Part shown: in pieces, positions 17,611 to 25,833 of the stretch
Numbering within the stretch: position 1 is the first letter of the stretch
Layout: each line of letters begins with the position of its first letter
DNA from: Yinghuangia soli
GTDB lineage: Bacteria; Actinomycetota; Actinomycetes; Streptomycetales; Streptomycetaceae
DNA: 64,000 nucleotides
Reading direction: 5' to 3'
Assembly: GCF_021502675.1 (NCBI RefSeq)
Contig: NZ_JAKFHA010000001.1
Location: forward strand, 788,698 to 852,697
Notes under the pieces: generated by a model
What the model was told of the DNA's origin: nothing
What the model saw: the letters and a program-made list of their open reading frames with translations, nothing else
Database searches by the model: none
Program-made: the position numbers and the translations under genes

Positions 17611-18402
17611 GTGGTTCTCGATGCGTCCAGCAGCCTGCTCACCGGCAAAGTCGCCGTCGTCACCGGCGCCGCACGCGGGATCGGCGCGGCGACCGCGGTG
17701 GCCCTGGCGCGCTTCGGCGCCGATGTCGCGATCTGCGACAAGGAGGACCAGAGCACCACGCTCAAGGCGCTCGAGGAGACCGGCCGCAAGGTGTACGCGG
17801 GCACGCTCGACGTCCGCGACACGGAGGCGGTGGAGGCGTTCGTGCAGGGCGCGCACGCCGAGCTCGGCGCCCTGGACGTGCTGGTCAACAACGCGGGCGG
17901 CGGCTTCTGGGCGCCCTTCCTGGAGGTCAGCCCGAAGGGGCAGCGGGCGCTGATCGACGAGAACTTCACGACCGTCGCCAACGTGGTCCGCAGCGGCGTC
18001 CCGCTCATGAACGACGGCGGCTCGATCGTGAACGTGACCAGCGTCGAGGCGCACCGCGCGGCGCCCGGCTTCGCCGTGTACGCGGCGATGAAGGCCGCCG
18101 TCGAGCAGCTCACCAAGTCGCTCGCGCTGGAGCTGGCGCACCGCCGGATCCGGGTCAACTGCGTCGCCCCGGACGCCATCCCCACGCCGGGCGACGAGGG
18201 CCTCGCCGAGTCGGTCGGCGGGCTCGACTACGCAGCCAAGGTGCCGTTCGGGCTGGGTACGCCGGACGACTGCGCCGCGCCGATCGTGTTCCTGGCCGGG
18301 CCGATGTCCGGCTTCATGACCGGGACGACGCTGCATGTCGACGGCGGCACCCACGCCGCCTCGGGATGGACGCGCCGCCCGGACGGAGTCTGGACGCCGT
18401 AG
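17611..18402 (+). CDS. Short-chain dehydrogenase/reductase
   Basis: A 263-aa classical SDR using NAD(P)H. It has TGAARGIG near residue 18, NNAGGG near residue 92 and the catalytic S/Y/K set in VTSVEAHRAAPGFAVYAAMKAA (residues about 145-165). The C-terminus holds the usual MTGTTLHVDGGTHAASGW. The GTG has AAGAGG about 9 bases upstream. It oxidises or reduces a ketone/alcohol in an unidentified pathway shared with the neighbouring flavin oxidoreductase. Confidence 0.9.
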   Translation: MVLDASSSLLTGKVAVVTGAARGIGAATAVALARFGADVAICDKEDQSTTLKALEETGRKVYAGTLDVRDTEAVEAFVQGAHAELGALDVLVNNAGGGFWAPFLEVSPKGQRALIDENFTTVANVVRSGVPLMNDGGSIVNVTSVEAHRAAPGFAVYAAMKAAVEQLTKSLALELAHRRIRVNCVAPDAIPTPGDEGLAESVGGLDYAAKVPFGLGTPDDCAAPIVFLAGPMSGFMTGTTLHVDGGTHAASGWTRRPDGVWTP

Positions 18403-18422
18403 CCGCAGCCACCCGGCCTCTG

Positions 18423-18449
18423 CCGCGGTCCGCACGGTGCGGACCGCGG
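18423..18449. terminator. 13-bp perfect hairpin between SDR and luciferase-like gene
   Basis: CCGCGGTCCGCAC and its complement are separated by one base. It lies 20 bases after the SDR stop and 64 before the next start, so it may terminate or attenuate transcription between them. Confidence 0.65.
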
Positions 18450-18513
18450 TATCTCCCGCCCCGACCGAACCACCACGCCAGGCCCCACCCACCCGCCCGT
18501 GCAAGGGAGCCCC

Positions 18514-19635
18514 ATGGAATTCGGCATTTTTCTGCAGGGGTACAACCCCAAGTTCCGGCGCGACGGCAATCCGAACGCCGAGCACGAAGCACTCATGAAC
18601 GACATGGCGTACGCGATCGCCGCCGACAAGGCCGGCTTCAAGTACGTGTGGCTGAGCGAGCACCACTTCCTCGACGAGTACTCGCACCTGTCCGCCAACG
18701 ACGTGATGCTCGGCTACCTCGCGCACGCGACCGAGCGGATCCACATCGGCAGCGGCATCTTCAACCCGCTGCCGCAGGTCAACCACCCCGCCAAGGTCGC
18801 CGAGCGCGTCGCGATGCTCGACCACCTCTCCCAAGGGCGGTTCGAGTTCGGCACCGGCCGCGGCGCGGGCAGCCACGAGATCCTCGGCTTCCTGCCCGGC
18901 ATCGAGGACATGAACCAGACCAAGGACATCTGGGAAGACGTCATCCGCGAGTTCCCCAAGATGTTCCTGCAGGACGAGTACGAGGGCTACGAAGGCCGCT
19001 TCTGGTCCCTCCCGCCCCGCAAGATCCTGCCCAAGCCGTACGGCAAGGGCCACCCGGCCATGTGGTACGCCGCGGGCTCGCCCAGTTCGTACGCGATGGC
19101 CGCGAAGCTGGGCCTGGGCGTCCTCGGTTTCTCGATCGGCGACGTCGAGCAGGCCGAGCGCGCGGTCGCCGACTACAAGCGGCAGATCGTGGACGCGGAG
19201 CCGATCGGCGCGTTCGTCAACGACAACGTCATGGTGACCTCGACCGGGTTCGTCGCGGAGACGAAGGAGGCCGCGTACCAGGCCGCGGTCGACTCGCGGC
19301 TGATGTACCTGACCAGCAACGTCTTCCGGTACCACGACACGTTCCCGCACCCGGAGGGCATTCCGTTCTGGCCGGAGACGATCCCCGACCTGACGTACGA
19401 GGCGGTGGAATTCGCGGCCGACGCGGGCGCCATGATCGTCGGCGACCCGGACACCGCGATCAAGGCCATCAAGGCGTACGAGGCGGCCGGCGTTGACCAG
19501 CTGACACTCGGCCTGGGCGCCGACACCCCGGAGAACACGCTGCGCACGATCCGGCTGTTCGGCGAGCACATCATCCCCAAGATCGACACCGACCCGGAGC
19601 ACCGCACCACGAAGCTGCGCAACGCGGGGGCGTGA
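18514..19635 (+). CDS. LLM-class (luciferase-like) flavin-dependent oxidoreductase
   Basis: A 373-aa TIM-barrel monooxygenase or dehydrogenase of the bacterial luciferase family, using FMNH2 or F420. It has MEFGIFLQGY at the start, VWLSEHHFLDEYSHL, RIHIGSGIFNPLPQVNHP, and GRFEFGTGRGAGSHE, as in alkanal monooxygenase relatives. The ATG at 18514 has AAGGGAG a few bases upstream. With the SDR and the EthD-like protein it suggests breakdown of a hydrophobic ring or chain compound. Confidence 0.9.
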   Translation: MEFGIFLQGYNPKFRRDGNPNAEHEALMNDMAYAIAADKAGFKYVWLSEHHFLDEYSHLSANDVMLGYLAHATERIHIGSGIFNPLPQVNHPAKVAERVAMLDHLSQGRFEFGTGRGAGSHEILGFLPGIEDMNQTKDIWEDVIREFPKMFLQDEYEGYEGRFWSLPPRKILPKPYGKGHPAMWYAAGSPSSYAMAAKLGLGVLGFSIGDVEQAERAVADYKRQIVDAEPIGAFVNDNVMVTSTGFVAETKEAAYQAAVDSRLMYLTSNVFRYHDTFPHPEGIPFWPETIPDLTYEAVEFAADAGAMIVGDPDTAIKAIKAYEAAGVDQLTLGLGADTPENTLRTIRLFGEHIIPKIDTDPEHRTTKLRNAGA

Positions 19636-19776
19636 CGGGGGGGCGTGACGGGGCGCAACGGGGGCGTGACGGGGCCGCCACGCCGACAAGCCGGCCGGTC
19701 GGCCTTCGGGCCGCCGGTCGACGCGGCGGCGGCTTCATGACCGGTGTGGCGGGCGTGAACGGTGTGATCCAAACGC

Positions 19777-19796
19777 GTGTCAGCAAGTGCTGACAC
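19777..19796. promoter_or_regulatory. 20-bp operator palindrome overlapping a -35 box
   Basis: GTGTCAGCA-AG-TGCTGACAC has perfect 9-bp arms. It covers the -35 hexamer CTGACA (19790-19795), which is 17 bases from a -10 TACTGT. Confidence 0.75.
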
Positions 19797-19821
19797 CTCA
19801 TCAGTTCTGACGTACTGTCAG
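19790..19821 (+). promoter_or_regulatory. Sigma-70-type promoter with second inverted repeat over the -10
   Basis: The -35 is CTGACA (19790-19795) and the -10 is TACTGT (19813-19818), spaced 17 bases. A second inverted repeat, CTGAC-GTACT-GTCAG (19807-19821), covers the -10 and reuses the CTGAC/GTCAG half-sites of the first palindrome. It drives the gene at 19871. Confidence 0.65.
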
Positions 19822-19870
19822 CCAGGCCGACACGACCTGGATCTTCGTCGACAAGGACCAAAGGACCAAC

Positions 19871-20662
19871 ATGGGCTTCAAGGAGTACCCGATCCGCACG
19901 ACCGGGATGCTGTTCACCGCGGTGGACCCGGAGCGCGGCCACGAGGTCGAGTACCACCGCTGGTACGAGCGCGACCACTTCTACGCGGGCTGCATGATCG
20001 GCCCCGGCATGCTGGCCGGCAAGCGCTGGGTCGCCACCCGCGAGCTCAAGGACCTGCGGTTCCCCGCCGAGTCGGACCTGGTCCCGGCGATCGACGCGGG
20101 CTCGTACCTCGCCGTCTACTGGGTCAACGAGGGCCAGTGGGACGAGTGGAACGCCTGGGCCGTCGAGCAGGTCAACTGGCTCTACTCCAACGACCGCGGC
20201 TTCCCGAACCGCATCCACGCGCACACCGGCATGTACCTGCACGACAAGCGCTGGTACCGCGACGAGGACCCGGTCCCGCTGGAGCTCGCCCTCGACCACG
20301 GCTACCAGGGCCTCGTGTCCCTCACCGTGCAGCGCGCCGAGGGCGTCTCCCAGGACGAGCTCGAGACCTGGTTCGACGCCAACCTCCCCAAGTTCCTGGA
20401 CGGTTCCGCCGTCGAGTCGGTCGCCGCCTGGACCGCGCTCCCGCTCTCGGACGACGCCCCGGCCTTCGTCCCCCGCGACCCCAACGCGGCCACCCGCAGC
20501 ATGCAGCTGTACTTCCTGGGCGGGGACCCGCGCGACAGCTGGGACTCGTTCCGTACGTGGGCCGACACCATCAACGCGAGCGGCATCGGCACGGTGACCT
20601 TCGCCGCCCCGTGGATCCCGACGATCCCGGGCCGCGACACCTACACCGACCAGCTCTGGTAG
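19871..20662 (+). CDS. EthD/dimeric alpha-beta barrel-like conserved protein
   Basis: A 263-aa protein built of two similar ferredoxin-like halves. The first has MLFTAVDPERGHEVEYHRWYERDHFYAG and the second begins YQGLVSLTVQRAEGV, with aromatic and acidic residues recalling EthD-type proteins that assist ring-degrading enzymes. I do not recognise a named family with certainty. AAGGACC precedes the ATG. It has its own tightly overlaid promoter and a strong terminator, so it is an independently regulated unit, although its position next to the SDR and LLM genes suggests the same pathway. Confidence 0.6.
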   Translation: MGFKEYPIRTTGMLFTAVDPERGHEVEYHRWYERDHFYAGCMIGPGMLAGKRWVATRELKDLRFPAESDLVPAIDAGSYLAVYWVNEGQWDEWNAWAVEQVNWLYSNDRGFPNRIHAHTGMYLHDKRWYRDEDPVPLELALDHGYQGLVSLTVQRAEGVSQDELETWFDANLPKFLDGSAVESVAAWTALPLSDDAPAFVPRDPNAATRSMQLYFLGGDPRDSWDSFRTWADTINASGIGTVTFAAPWIPTIPGRDTYTDQLW

Positions 20663-20680
20663 ACCGCACCGAACTCCCCC

Positions 20681-20715
20681 GACAGGGCGGCGACCTGCAC
20701 AGGTCCCGCCCTGTC
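20681..20715. terminator. Strong terminator between convergent genes
   Basis: GACAGGGCGG pairs with CCGCCCTGTC, and an inner GACCTG/CAGGTC stem extends it. It lies between the EthD-like gene (+) and the PIN gene (-). Confidence 0.85.
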
Positions 20716-20723
20716 CCCTTTCC

Positions 20724-21359
20724 TCACCCCGTCGGACGCCGAGACTTCCACAGGGCATGCGTCTCTTTGAGCCCGCTCTTTTCGAAGGGAAGCATCCCGT
20801 CGCCAAAGGCACGTAGCTTCGCGTACGCGCCGACCAGGTCCGCAGCGTTCGGAAAGAACCCCAGTTCCACGGCCATGGTCAGGATGTCCTCGATGGCGAG
20901 GACCTCAAGACCCCAGCGTGCGGCCAGGCGCTGCCCGCCGTGGTCATCGATGAGCACCTTGACGTCGACCCCTTGTTCGGCCAAGTGGACGGCGTGGGCG
21001 ACCACCACTACTTCACCGAGATCCCGGTGCTGCCGCACCGCCTGCTCCAGATCCGTTTCGCGGATGTCCTCGATTACTTCGATCACCCGCGCGAAGCCAG
21101 TGGCCAACTCGACCCTGGGCAGCACCCGGACATGACGGCTCGCAACCAAGCGCTTCCAACGCTGCTCCAACCCCCGGTACTTGCGGCCCTTTCCGGCGAC
21201 CTCGCCGACCACCTCCTCCGGGACCAGGACCACGAGCTGTACTGCAGCGAGGACGTCGATCAGCAGGCCGTGCAGGTTCGCGCCGACGAAATGCACGCAT
21301 ATGACAGCGTCGAGGACGCAGCACGAATCCCCGGATAACTCCTCGTTCCCCTCGTCCAT
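20724..21359 (-). CDS. PIN-domain toxin-like ribonuclease (COG2405/DUF3368 type)
   Basis: A 211-aa protein with the acidic PIN-nuclease pattern: VLDAVICVHF at the N-terminus, HRDLGEVVVVAHAVHLAEQ in the middle, and VKVLIDDHGGQRLAARWGL then LAIEDILTMAVELGFF at the C-terminal end. PIN toxins are Mg2+-dependent RNases. The ATG at 21359 sits 4 bases after the stop of the upstream XRE-ImmA gene, with GGGGTGAG just before it, so the two are one operon. This order (XRE-ImmA/IrrE then PIN) is that of a type II toxin-antitoxin-like module. Confidence 0.8.
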   Translation of the reverse strand: MDEGNEELSGDSCCVLDAVICVHFVGANLHGLLIDVLAAVQLVVLVPEEVVGEVAGKGRKYRGLEQRWKRLVASRHVRVLPRVELATGFARVIEVIEDIRETDLEQAVRQHRDLGEVVVVAHAVHLAEQGVDVKVLIDDHGGQRLAARWGLEVLAIEDILTMAVELGFFPNAADLVGAYAKLRAFGDGMLPFEKSGLKETHALWKSRRPTG

Positions 21360-21363
21360 GCAC

Positions 21364-22596
21364 TCACCCCTTGTGCTGCGCACGGGCGAGCAGGTCCGAG
21401 ACTGCCGCCCTCCGTACCTGCTGCGGTGCCGGGGTCAGCCCTGCGTCGTCCAGGCGCGCTTGGACCTCGCCGACGCCCTCCCCCGCGAGTCTGGCGACCA
21501 CGCGCACGCCGACCCTGCCCTCCGTGTACGCCTGCACAGCCCGCTCCAGGATTCGCCGGGGCGGCTTGGGGCGCAGGGCGGCGTCCCGTTCCGCCAGATA
21601 CTGCGGCCCCCAGCCGAACCTCTGAGCAAGCTGGGCACCGGTCTGCCCCCGGAGGGCCTGCACCCGCGCAGTGGTCAGGAGGCCCATGGCCCGCAATTGG
21701 AAGAGCACGACGGGGAGGCTCACACGAAAATGCCGCGCCAGCAGTGCACACGTACGCAAGTCCGGTTCCGGTACCGCTGCGGCTCCGCTCCCACCGCCTT
21801 CGAGCGGGCGGAGCCATGCGGCAATGCCGTCCGTCGGTGCCAGCAGATGCCGGGCAAAGGCGTCGCAACGACGCTCCTTGGGCGTGCAGTCACCGTCCGT
21901 GCGGTGAGCCTCCGCACAGTCCCCGAACAGCACGTGCCCCAGCTCGTGGCAGCTGGTGAACCGCTGGCGTTCCGGGGAGGAACTCGTGGCCAACGCCACT
22001 ACCAGGACCCCGCGTTCGGGGTCTGCCACCGAGAACCCGTCCACGCCTTCCGGCAGGTCGAGAACAGCAGTGTCCGCACCGGTCAGGCGCTCCAGCAGCT
22101 CTGCGGCATCAGTGATCGGCGCACCGGCCAGGTCGAGCCTGTCACGAACCGCCTTGGCCAGCCGCGCACCCTGGTCTTCCGGGGGTAGCGCGCTGTCCGG
22201 GAGATCCACTGGCGCTGTCGTCAAACCGTCGCGCCTGCCCGCCTCGTCCGTACCCACTCGCGACGCACCGGCTCTGTCCATGCGGTCGTCGAGAACCAGC
22301 AGGTCCACCACCGCGCCGAGGGCAGCCTCCCGCGTGGCTTCGTCCACATCGGCCATGCGCGCGGCGACGACGACCCGGCTGCGCACTGAGCTGCCTTGGG
22401 TGAGCTCGCGCAGCGACACTTCGAGGACCTCGGCGATCCGGTCCAGCTCCGCCAGCGTGACACGGGAACGCGTACCGGCTTCGATGCGGGCAAGAGTCGG
22501 CTGCGACAGCCCGGCGAGCGGGGCCAGCTCGCGCTGCGTGTAGCGGGAAGCCTCTCGGGCGCGCCTGACCCGTTCTCCGACCTTGCCGAGATCCAT
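21364..22596 (-). CDS. XRE-family HTH regulator fused to ImmA/IrrE metallopeptidase
   Basis: A 410-aa protein. The N-terminal XRE helix-turn-helix (residues about 5-65) reads TQRELAPLAGLSQPTLARIEAG. A central zinc-peptidase domain has SCHELGHVLFGD (HExxH) near residue 195 and further ImmA/IrrE (COG2856) features. The C-terminus is helical. ImmA relatives cleave phage or element repressors, and fused forms serve as antitoxins that can be proteolytically regulated. ATG 22596 is preferred over the GTG at 22605 because GGAGG lies 8 bases before it. It is the first gene of the operon with the PIN gene. Confidence 0.9.
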   Translation of the reverse strand: MDLGKVGERVRRAREASRYTQRELAPLAGLSQPTLARIEAGTRSRVTLAELDRIAEVLEVSLRELTQGSSVRSRVVVAARMADVDEATREAALGAVVDLLVLDDRMDRAGASRVGTDEAGRRDGLTTAPVDLPDSALPPEDQGARLAKAVRDRLDLAGAPITDAAELLERLTGADTAVLDLPEGVDGFSVADPERGVLVVALATSSSPERQRFTSCHELGHVLFGDCAEAHRTDGDCTPKERRCDAFARHLLAPTDGIAAWLRPLEGGGSGAAAVPEPDLRTCALLARHFRVSLPVVLFQLRAMGLLTTARVQALRGQTGAQLAQRFGWGPQYLAERDAALRPKPPRRILERAVQAYTEGRVGVRVVARLAGEGVGEVQARLDDAGLTPAPQQVRRAAVSDLLARAQHKG

Positions 22597-22610
22597 GCGA
22601 GCCACCTCCG

Positions 22611-22636
22611 TGAATCAATTCTATCATCGTGATTCA
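22611..22636 (-). promoter_or_regulatory. Promoter and inverted-repeat operator of the XRE-ImmA/PIN operon
   Basis: Perfect 7-bp arms (TGAATCA and TGATTCA) are spaced 12 bases apart. On the minus strand a -10-like TAGAAT (22618-22623) lies inside the repeat and the GGAGG ribosome site begins right after it, so binding would block initiation. Auto-repression by the XRE protein is the natural reading. Confidence 0.7.
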
Positions 22637-22662
22637 GCAGATCGGCGTCGGCCGGGCCGGCC

Positions 22663-24075
22663 CTACGGGGTGATGCGCCGATAGATCACCACATGCCCGC
22701 TGCGGGATTCCTCCTTGTAGTTCTCGCGGAGGAACTCGTCGAACTTGGGGATGCGGTCCGGGCGGTACGCGGCCTGGCCGGAGTCGTCGATGACCAACTC
22801 GGGTCTGGTGCGGGTGAGGTCGGCGGCGAACTGGTCCCACGCGCCGCGTACGGCAAGTTCTTCGGTGACCAACTTCTCCGGGCGGCCCCCGGAGAAGTTG
22901 GTGAGGAAGCCGGCGGTCAGGAAGCGCGTCGCGGGCGGGCGTTCGGAGTAGTAGTAGAGCGCTGGGTTCATGCCCCAGATGAGGACGTGTTCGCCGGGGT
23001 GGGTCTCGGCCCGTACGGCGCGCCCGACTTCCTGGATGTGGCGGAGGCGCGACTCGGGCCAGTTGAGGGCCAGCCAGCTGAACACGCAGGCGGAGAGCAG
23101 CGCGTAGACCGCGGCGGTACGCCAGCGCAAGGCACCGCGGGCGATGCCGGCCACGCCCACCATGACCAGGGCGGGCAGCAGTTGCAGGAAGTAGTGGCCG
23201 AAGAAGCGTGTGCCTGCGCTGATCGCGATGAAGGACGCGGCCAGCCATAGCCACAGGTCAGCGTCCGCGCGGAGGCGGCGTCCGCGGAGTGCGGCCCAGA
23301 CGAGGGGCAGGCTGGCCGCGACCACGATGCCGAGGTTCACGGACGCCCGGGCCAGCGCGCGGAGCCAGCCGCCTTCGAGGGAGAGGTAGCCGCCGGAGCC
23401 GGTCACCACCCAGAACAGGAACCGGCCGACCCCGAACAGCGGCGCAATCGCGAGGAACGGCAATGCCGTACCGACGAGGGCACGCGATACGCCGCCCCGG
23501 CCCGCGGTACGCCAGGCCAGCCACAGCACCGGGATGAGCACCGCGCCCCCGGACTGCTTGGTCAGCGCGGCGACGGCGACGGCCACTCCGGCGGCCCCGT
23601 ACCGCCCCCGGTCGGCGAGCAGTACGGCCGCCGCGGTCGCCGGGAGCATGAAGACCTCGAAGTTGGCGGCGTGCGCGTCGGGCGGGGAGAGGCCGGTGCT
23701 GGCAACGAGGTAGAGGAGCCCGGCGGCGAGGCCTGCGGTGGGGCCGTAGCGGCGGCGGGCGAGGAGGAGGAGCAGTACTGCGGTGAGGACATGCGCGCCC
23801 AGGGCGAGGACCTTGACCGGCCAGAGTCGGTCGTCGCCGAAGATGCCGAAGACCGCGGCGTACAGGTACGGGAGCAGCGGCGGTTTGCGGTCGACCACTC
23901 CGCTGTACAGGTCGGCGCCGGCTCCGAGTATCCGCGCCTGGGTGGCGAGGAACCCCTCGTCCGGGTTCCAGAAGGCGCGGAGAAACGACGGCAGGTGCGT
24001 CGCCACGGCCACGGACACGAGGAGCAAGGCGGTGACAGGCGGCCGGAGCAACACCCGGAGTACGCGACGGAGCAC
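22663..24075 (-). CDS. GT39/PMT-like integral membrane glycosyltransferase
   Basis: A 470-aa protein with about 11 membrane segments. The first extracytoplasmic loop holds NPDEGFLATQARILGAG (the acidic DE motif of GT-C transferases) and DRKPPLLPYLYA. A soluble C-terminal tail of about 120 residues follows, including GEHVLIWGMNPALYYYSERP. GT-C enzymes transfer sugar from polyprenyl-phosphate carriers to surface glycans, lipids or proteins. The start is GTG 24075, with no clear ribosome site. It stands alone, so the acceptor is unknown. Confidence 0.75.
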   Translation of the reverse strand: MLRRVLRVLLRPPVTALLLVSVAVATHLPSFLRAFWNPDEGFLATQARILGAGADLYSGVVDRKPPLLPYLYAAVFGIFGDDRLWPVKVLALGAHVLTAVLLLLLARRRYGPTAGLAAGLLYLVASTGLSPPDAHAANFEVFMLPATAAAVLLADRGRYGAAGVAVAVAALTKQSGGAVLIPVLWLAWRTAGRGGVSRALVGTALPFLAIAPLFGVGRFLFWVVTGSGGYLSLEGGWLRALARASVNLGIVVAASLPLVWAALRGRRLRADADLWLWLAASFIAISAGTRFFGHYFLQLLPALVMVGVAGIARGALRWRTAAVYALLSACVFSWLALNWPESRLRHIQEVGRAVRAETHPGEHVLIWGMNPALYYYSERPPATRFLTAGFLTNFSGGRPEKLVTEELAVRGAWDQFAADLTRTRPELVIDDSGQAAYRPDRIPKFDEFLRENYKEESRSGHVVIYRRITP

Positions 24076-24418
24076 ACGGAAACGGTAGCCGCTGCGGAGC
24101 GAACTACCTTGCCAGGAAAGGAAGTCCGATCATCTGAAAGTCTGCGGATCGGGGTGGCGGGCCGCATAGGAAGGCGCTGCCGACAGCCAAGGACTTTCTA
24201 TGGCCTGTCACTGGTCGTACCCGGCCCCTGCCGTAATGTCCGCGGCCATACCCGGATGCCGTCATGCCAATGGCCACATAACGAGCTTGCTGTGGAAGCG
24301 AGTTGCCGCCAGGCCCACCGACCCAGCGGTTGTCCGCTTCTTGAAAACATCGCGTCTCTATGGATTCATGACCGGACTCTGCACTCCCAGGCACGACTCG
24401 CGCTCCAGGAGGTACCGC
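24076..24418. other. 343-bp intergenic region without a gene
   Basis: This is the divergent gap between the membrane glycosyltransferase and the protease. It is less GC-rich than the flanks. A TTGAAA at about 24352 followed by TATGGA is too closely spaced to call a standard promoter. I see no RNA gene or coding segment. Confidence 0.5.
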
Positions 24419-25741
24419 ATGTCGCGTCGCAGAAGGAGATCGTGGGTCTTCGTGGCGGGGTTGTCGCTCGCCGTGGCCGCGTCGGGTCTCCAGTCCGATG
24501 CCGGAGCCGTGCCGGGCCCGGACGGGGAGTCCCGGCACCGCAGCGGCCTGACGGTTCTGGCCAAGGAAGTTTTCGTCCCGCCTGGTCTGCCCGCCGCGGC
24601 AGAGGCCACGCTGTCCGAGGCGGGCAAGCTCGCCGCCTCGGCTCCCGAGGACTTCAGCCACGCCTGGTACGACCGGAAATCCGGCGCAGTTCGCATCGGC
24701 GTGGTCGAGTCGGCCGGCAAGTCCATGGTGGACAAAAGGACTTCGCGCGCCAAGGGCATCGGCGCGGAAGCCCGGACGGTGTCGCGCAGCCTCGGCGCCC
24801 TGGAGCGCATCAAGGACGAGGCGATCACCATCGGCACCGTCGGCGTGCCCGATGCGGGCAGCGTCTTCCGTACCCAGGTCGATGCCGAGAACAACCGCGT
24901 CATCATCGACGTCGAGCAGGCAAGCGATGCCTTCCTGACGGCAGTGGCGAAGCGCTACGGCCCCGACGCGGTCGCGGTGCGCGTCAACGGTCCCGGAAGC
25001 CGTCCGCACTTCCAGAGTCGGCTCAGCGAAGGTCCGGACTACTTCGGTGGCGGCGCGCGGCTCACCATGCACGGGAACGTCGGCTCGGGTCATTGCACGT
25101 CCGGGATCCCCTGGGAGGCAGGAACCAGCACGTACCTGATCACCGCCGGCCACTGCGGCCTCGACGGCGCCTGGGTCTCGACGCCCACAGGGCTGTTCGG
25201 CGCGGTCTACAGCGACACCGGCGAGAACTGGGCGCCCGGGTTCGGCACCGTGTTCTTCCCGGGCCAGACCGACTTCCGCGGCGACATCGCCATGATCACC
25301 ATCAGCAGTTCGGGCCCTGCGGCCGGGTACTACATCTACCGGGGAGCCGTCGACTCCGACTCGACGGCTGTCGTCACGGCTCGTGCGCCGAGCCGGTCGA
25401 CCGCGGGAAGGCCCTACTGCACGGGTGGTTCCTTCAGCGGCGAACTGTGCGGCTGGACCGTGCAGAACAACGGCGTGAACTTCGCCGATATCGGCGGCCA
25501 GGTCGCCCGCAACATGGTGTACGGCACCAAGACCGGCGCCTGTGCCAGGGGCGGGGACTCCGGCGCGCCGGTCTACCAAGTCCGCGCCAACGGGACGATC
25601 ACCATGCTCGGCGTGCACAGCGCCCATGCCGGCAACGGCACTCAGGCCGACCCCTGCCGCGAGTACTTCACCGACTACTGGGACGTCTGGTCGGCGCTGC
25701 CCGGCGACCTGCGGTACTACCCGCCGTGGGCCGGCCCCTGA
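24419..25741 (+). CDS. Secreted chymotrypsin-fold serine protease with pro-domain
   Basis: A 440-aa pre-pro-protease. The Arg-rich signal peptide (MSRRRRRSWVFVAGLSL) is Tat- or Sec-like. A pro-region of roughly 150-170 residues follows, then an S1 domain. The triad is visible: His in LITAGHCGLDG near residue 245, Asp in RGDIAMITI near 288, and Ser in RGGDSGAPVY near 380. Paired cysteines flank His and Ser. The architecture resembles streptogrisins and alpha-lytic protease. AGGAGG lies six bases before the ATG. It is probably a nutritional extracellular protease. Confidence 0.9.
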   Translation: MSRRRRRSWVFVAGLSLAVAASGLQSDAGAVPGPDGESRHRSGLTVLAKEVFVPPGLPAAAEATLSEAGKLAASAPEDFSHAWYDRKSGAVRIGVVESAGKSMVDKRTSRAKGIGAEARTVSRSLGALERIKDEAITIGTVGVPDAGSVFRTQVDAENNRVIIDVEQASDAFLTAVAKRYGPDAVAVRVNGPGSRPHFQSRLSEGPDYFGGGARLTMHGNVGSGHCTSGIPWEAGTSTYLITAGHCGLDGAWVSTPTGLFGAVYSDTGENWAPGFGTVFFPGQTDFRGDIAMITISSSGPAAGYYIYRGAVDSDSTAVVTARAPSRSTAGRPYCTGGSFSGELCGWTVQNNGVNFADIGGQVARNMVYGTKTGACARGGDSGAPVYQVRANGTITMLGVHSAHAGNGTQADPCREYFTDYWDVWSALPGDLRYYPPWAGP

Positions 25742-25833
25742 GCGGACCGCTGCTGTGGTGACGACCCGAACCACGGAGCGGGCGGCCCTGAGCACTCCTG
25801 CTGGTAGCCGCCTGGACGGGTGCCGCGGAGGAG

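Noticed and set aside
19777-19796. KstR/KstR2 steroid-regulon operator
   Set aside because: The palindrome does not match the TnnAAC/GTTnnA or AnCAAG/CTTGnT patterns of those regulators.
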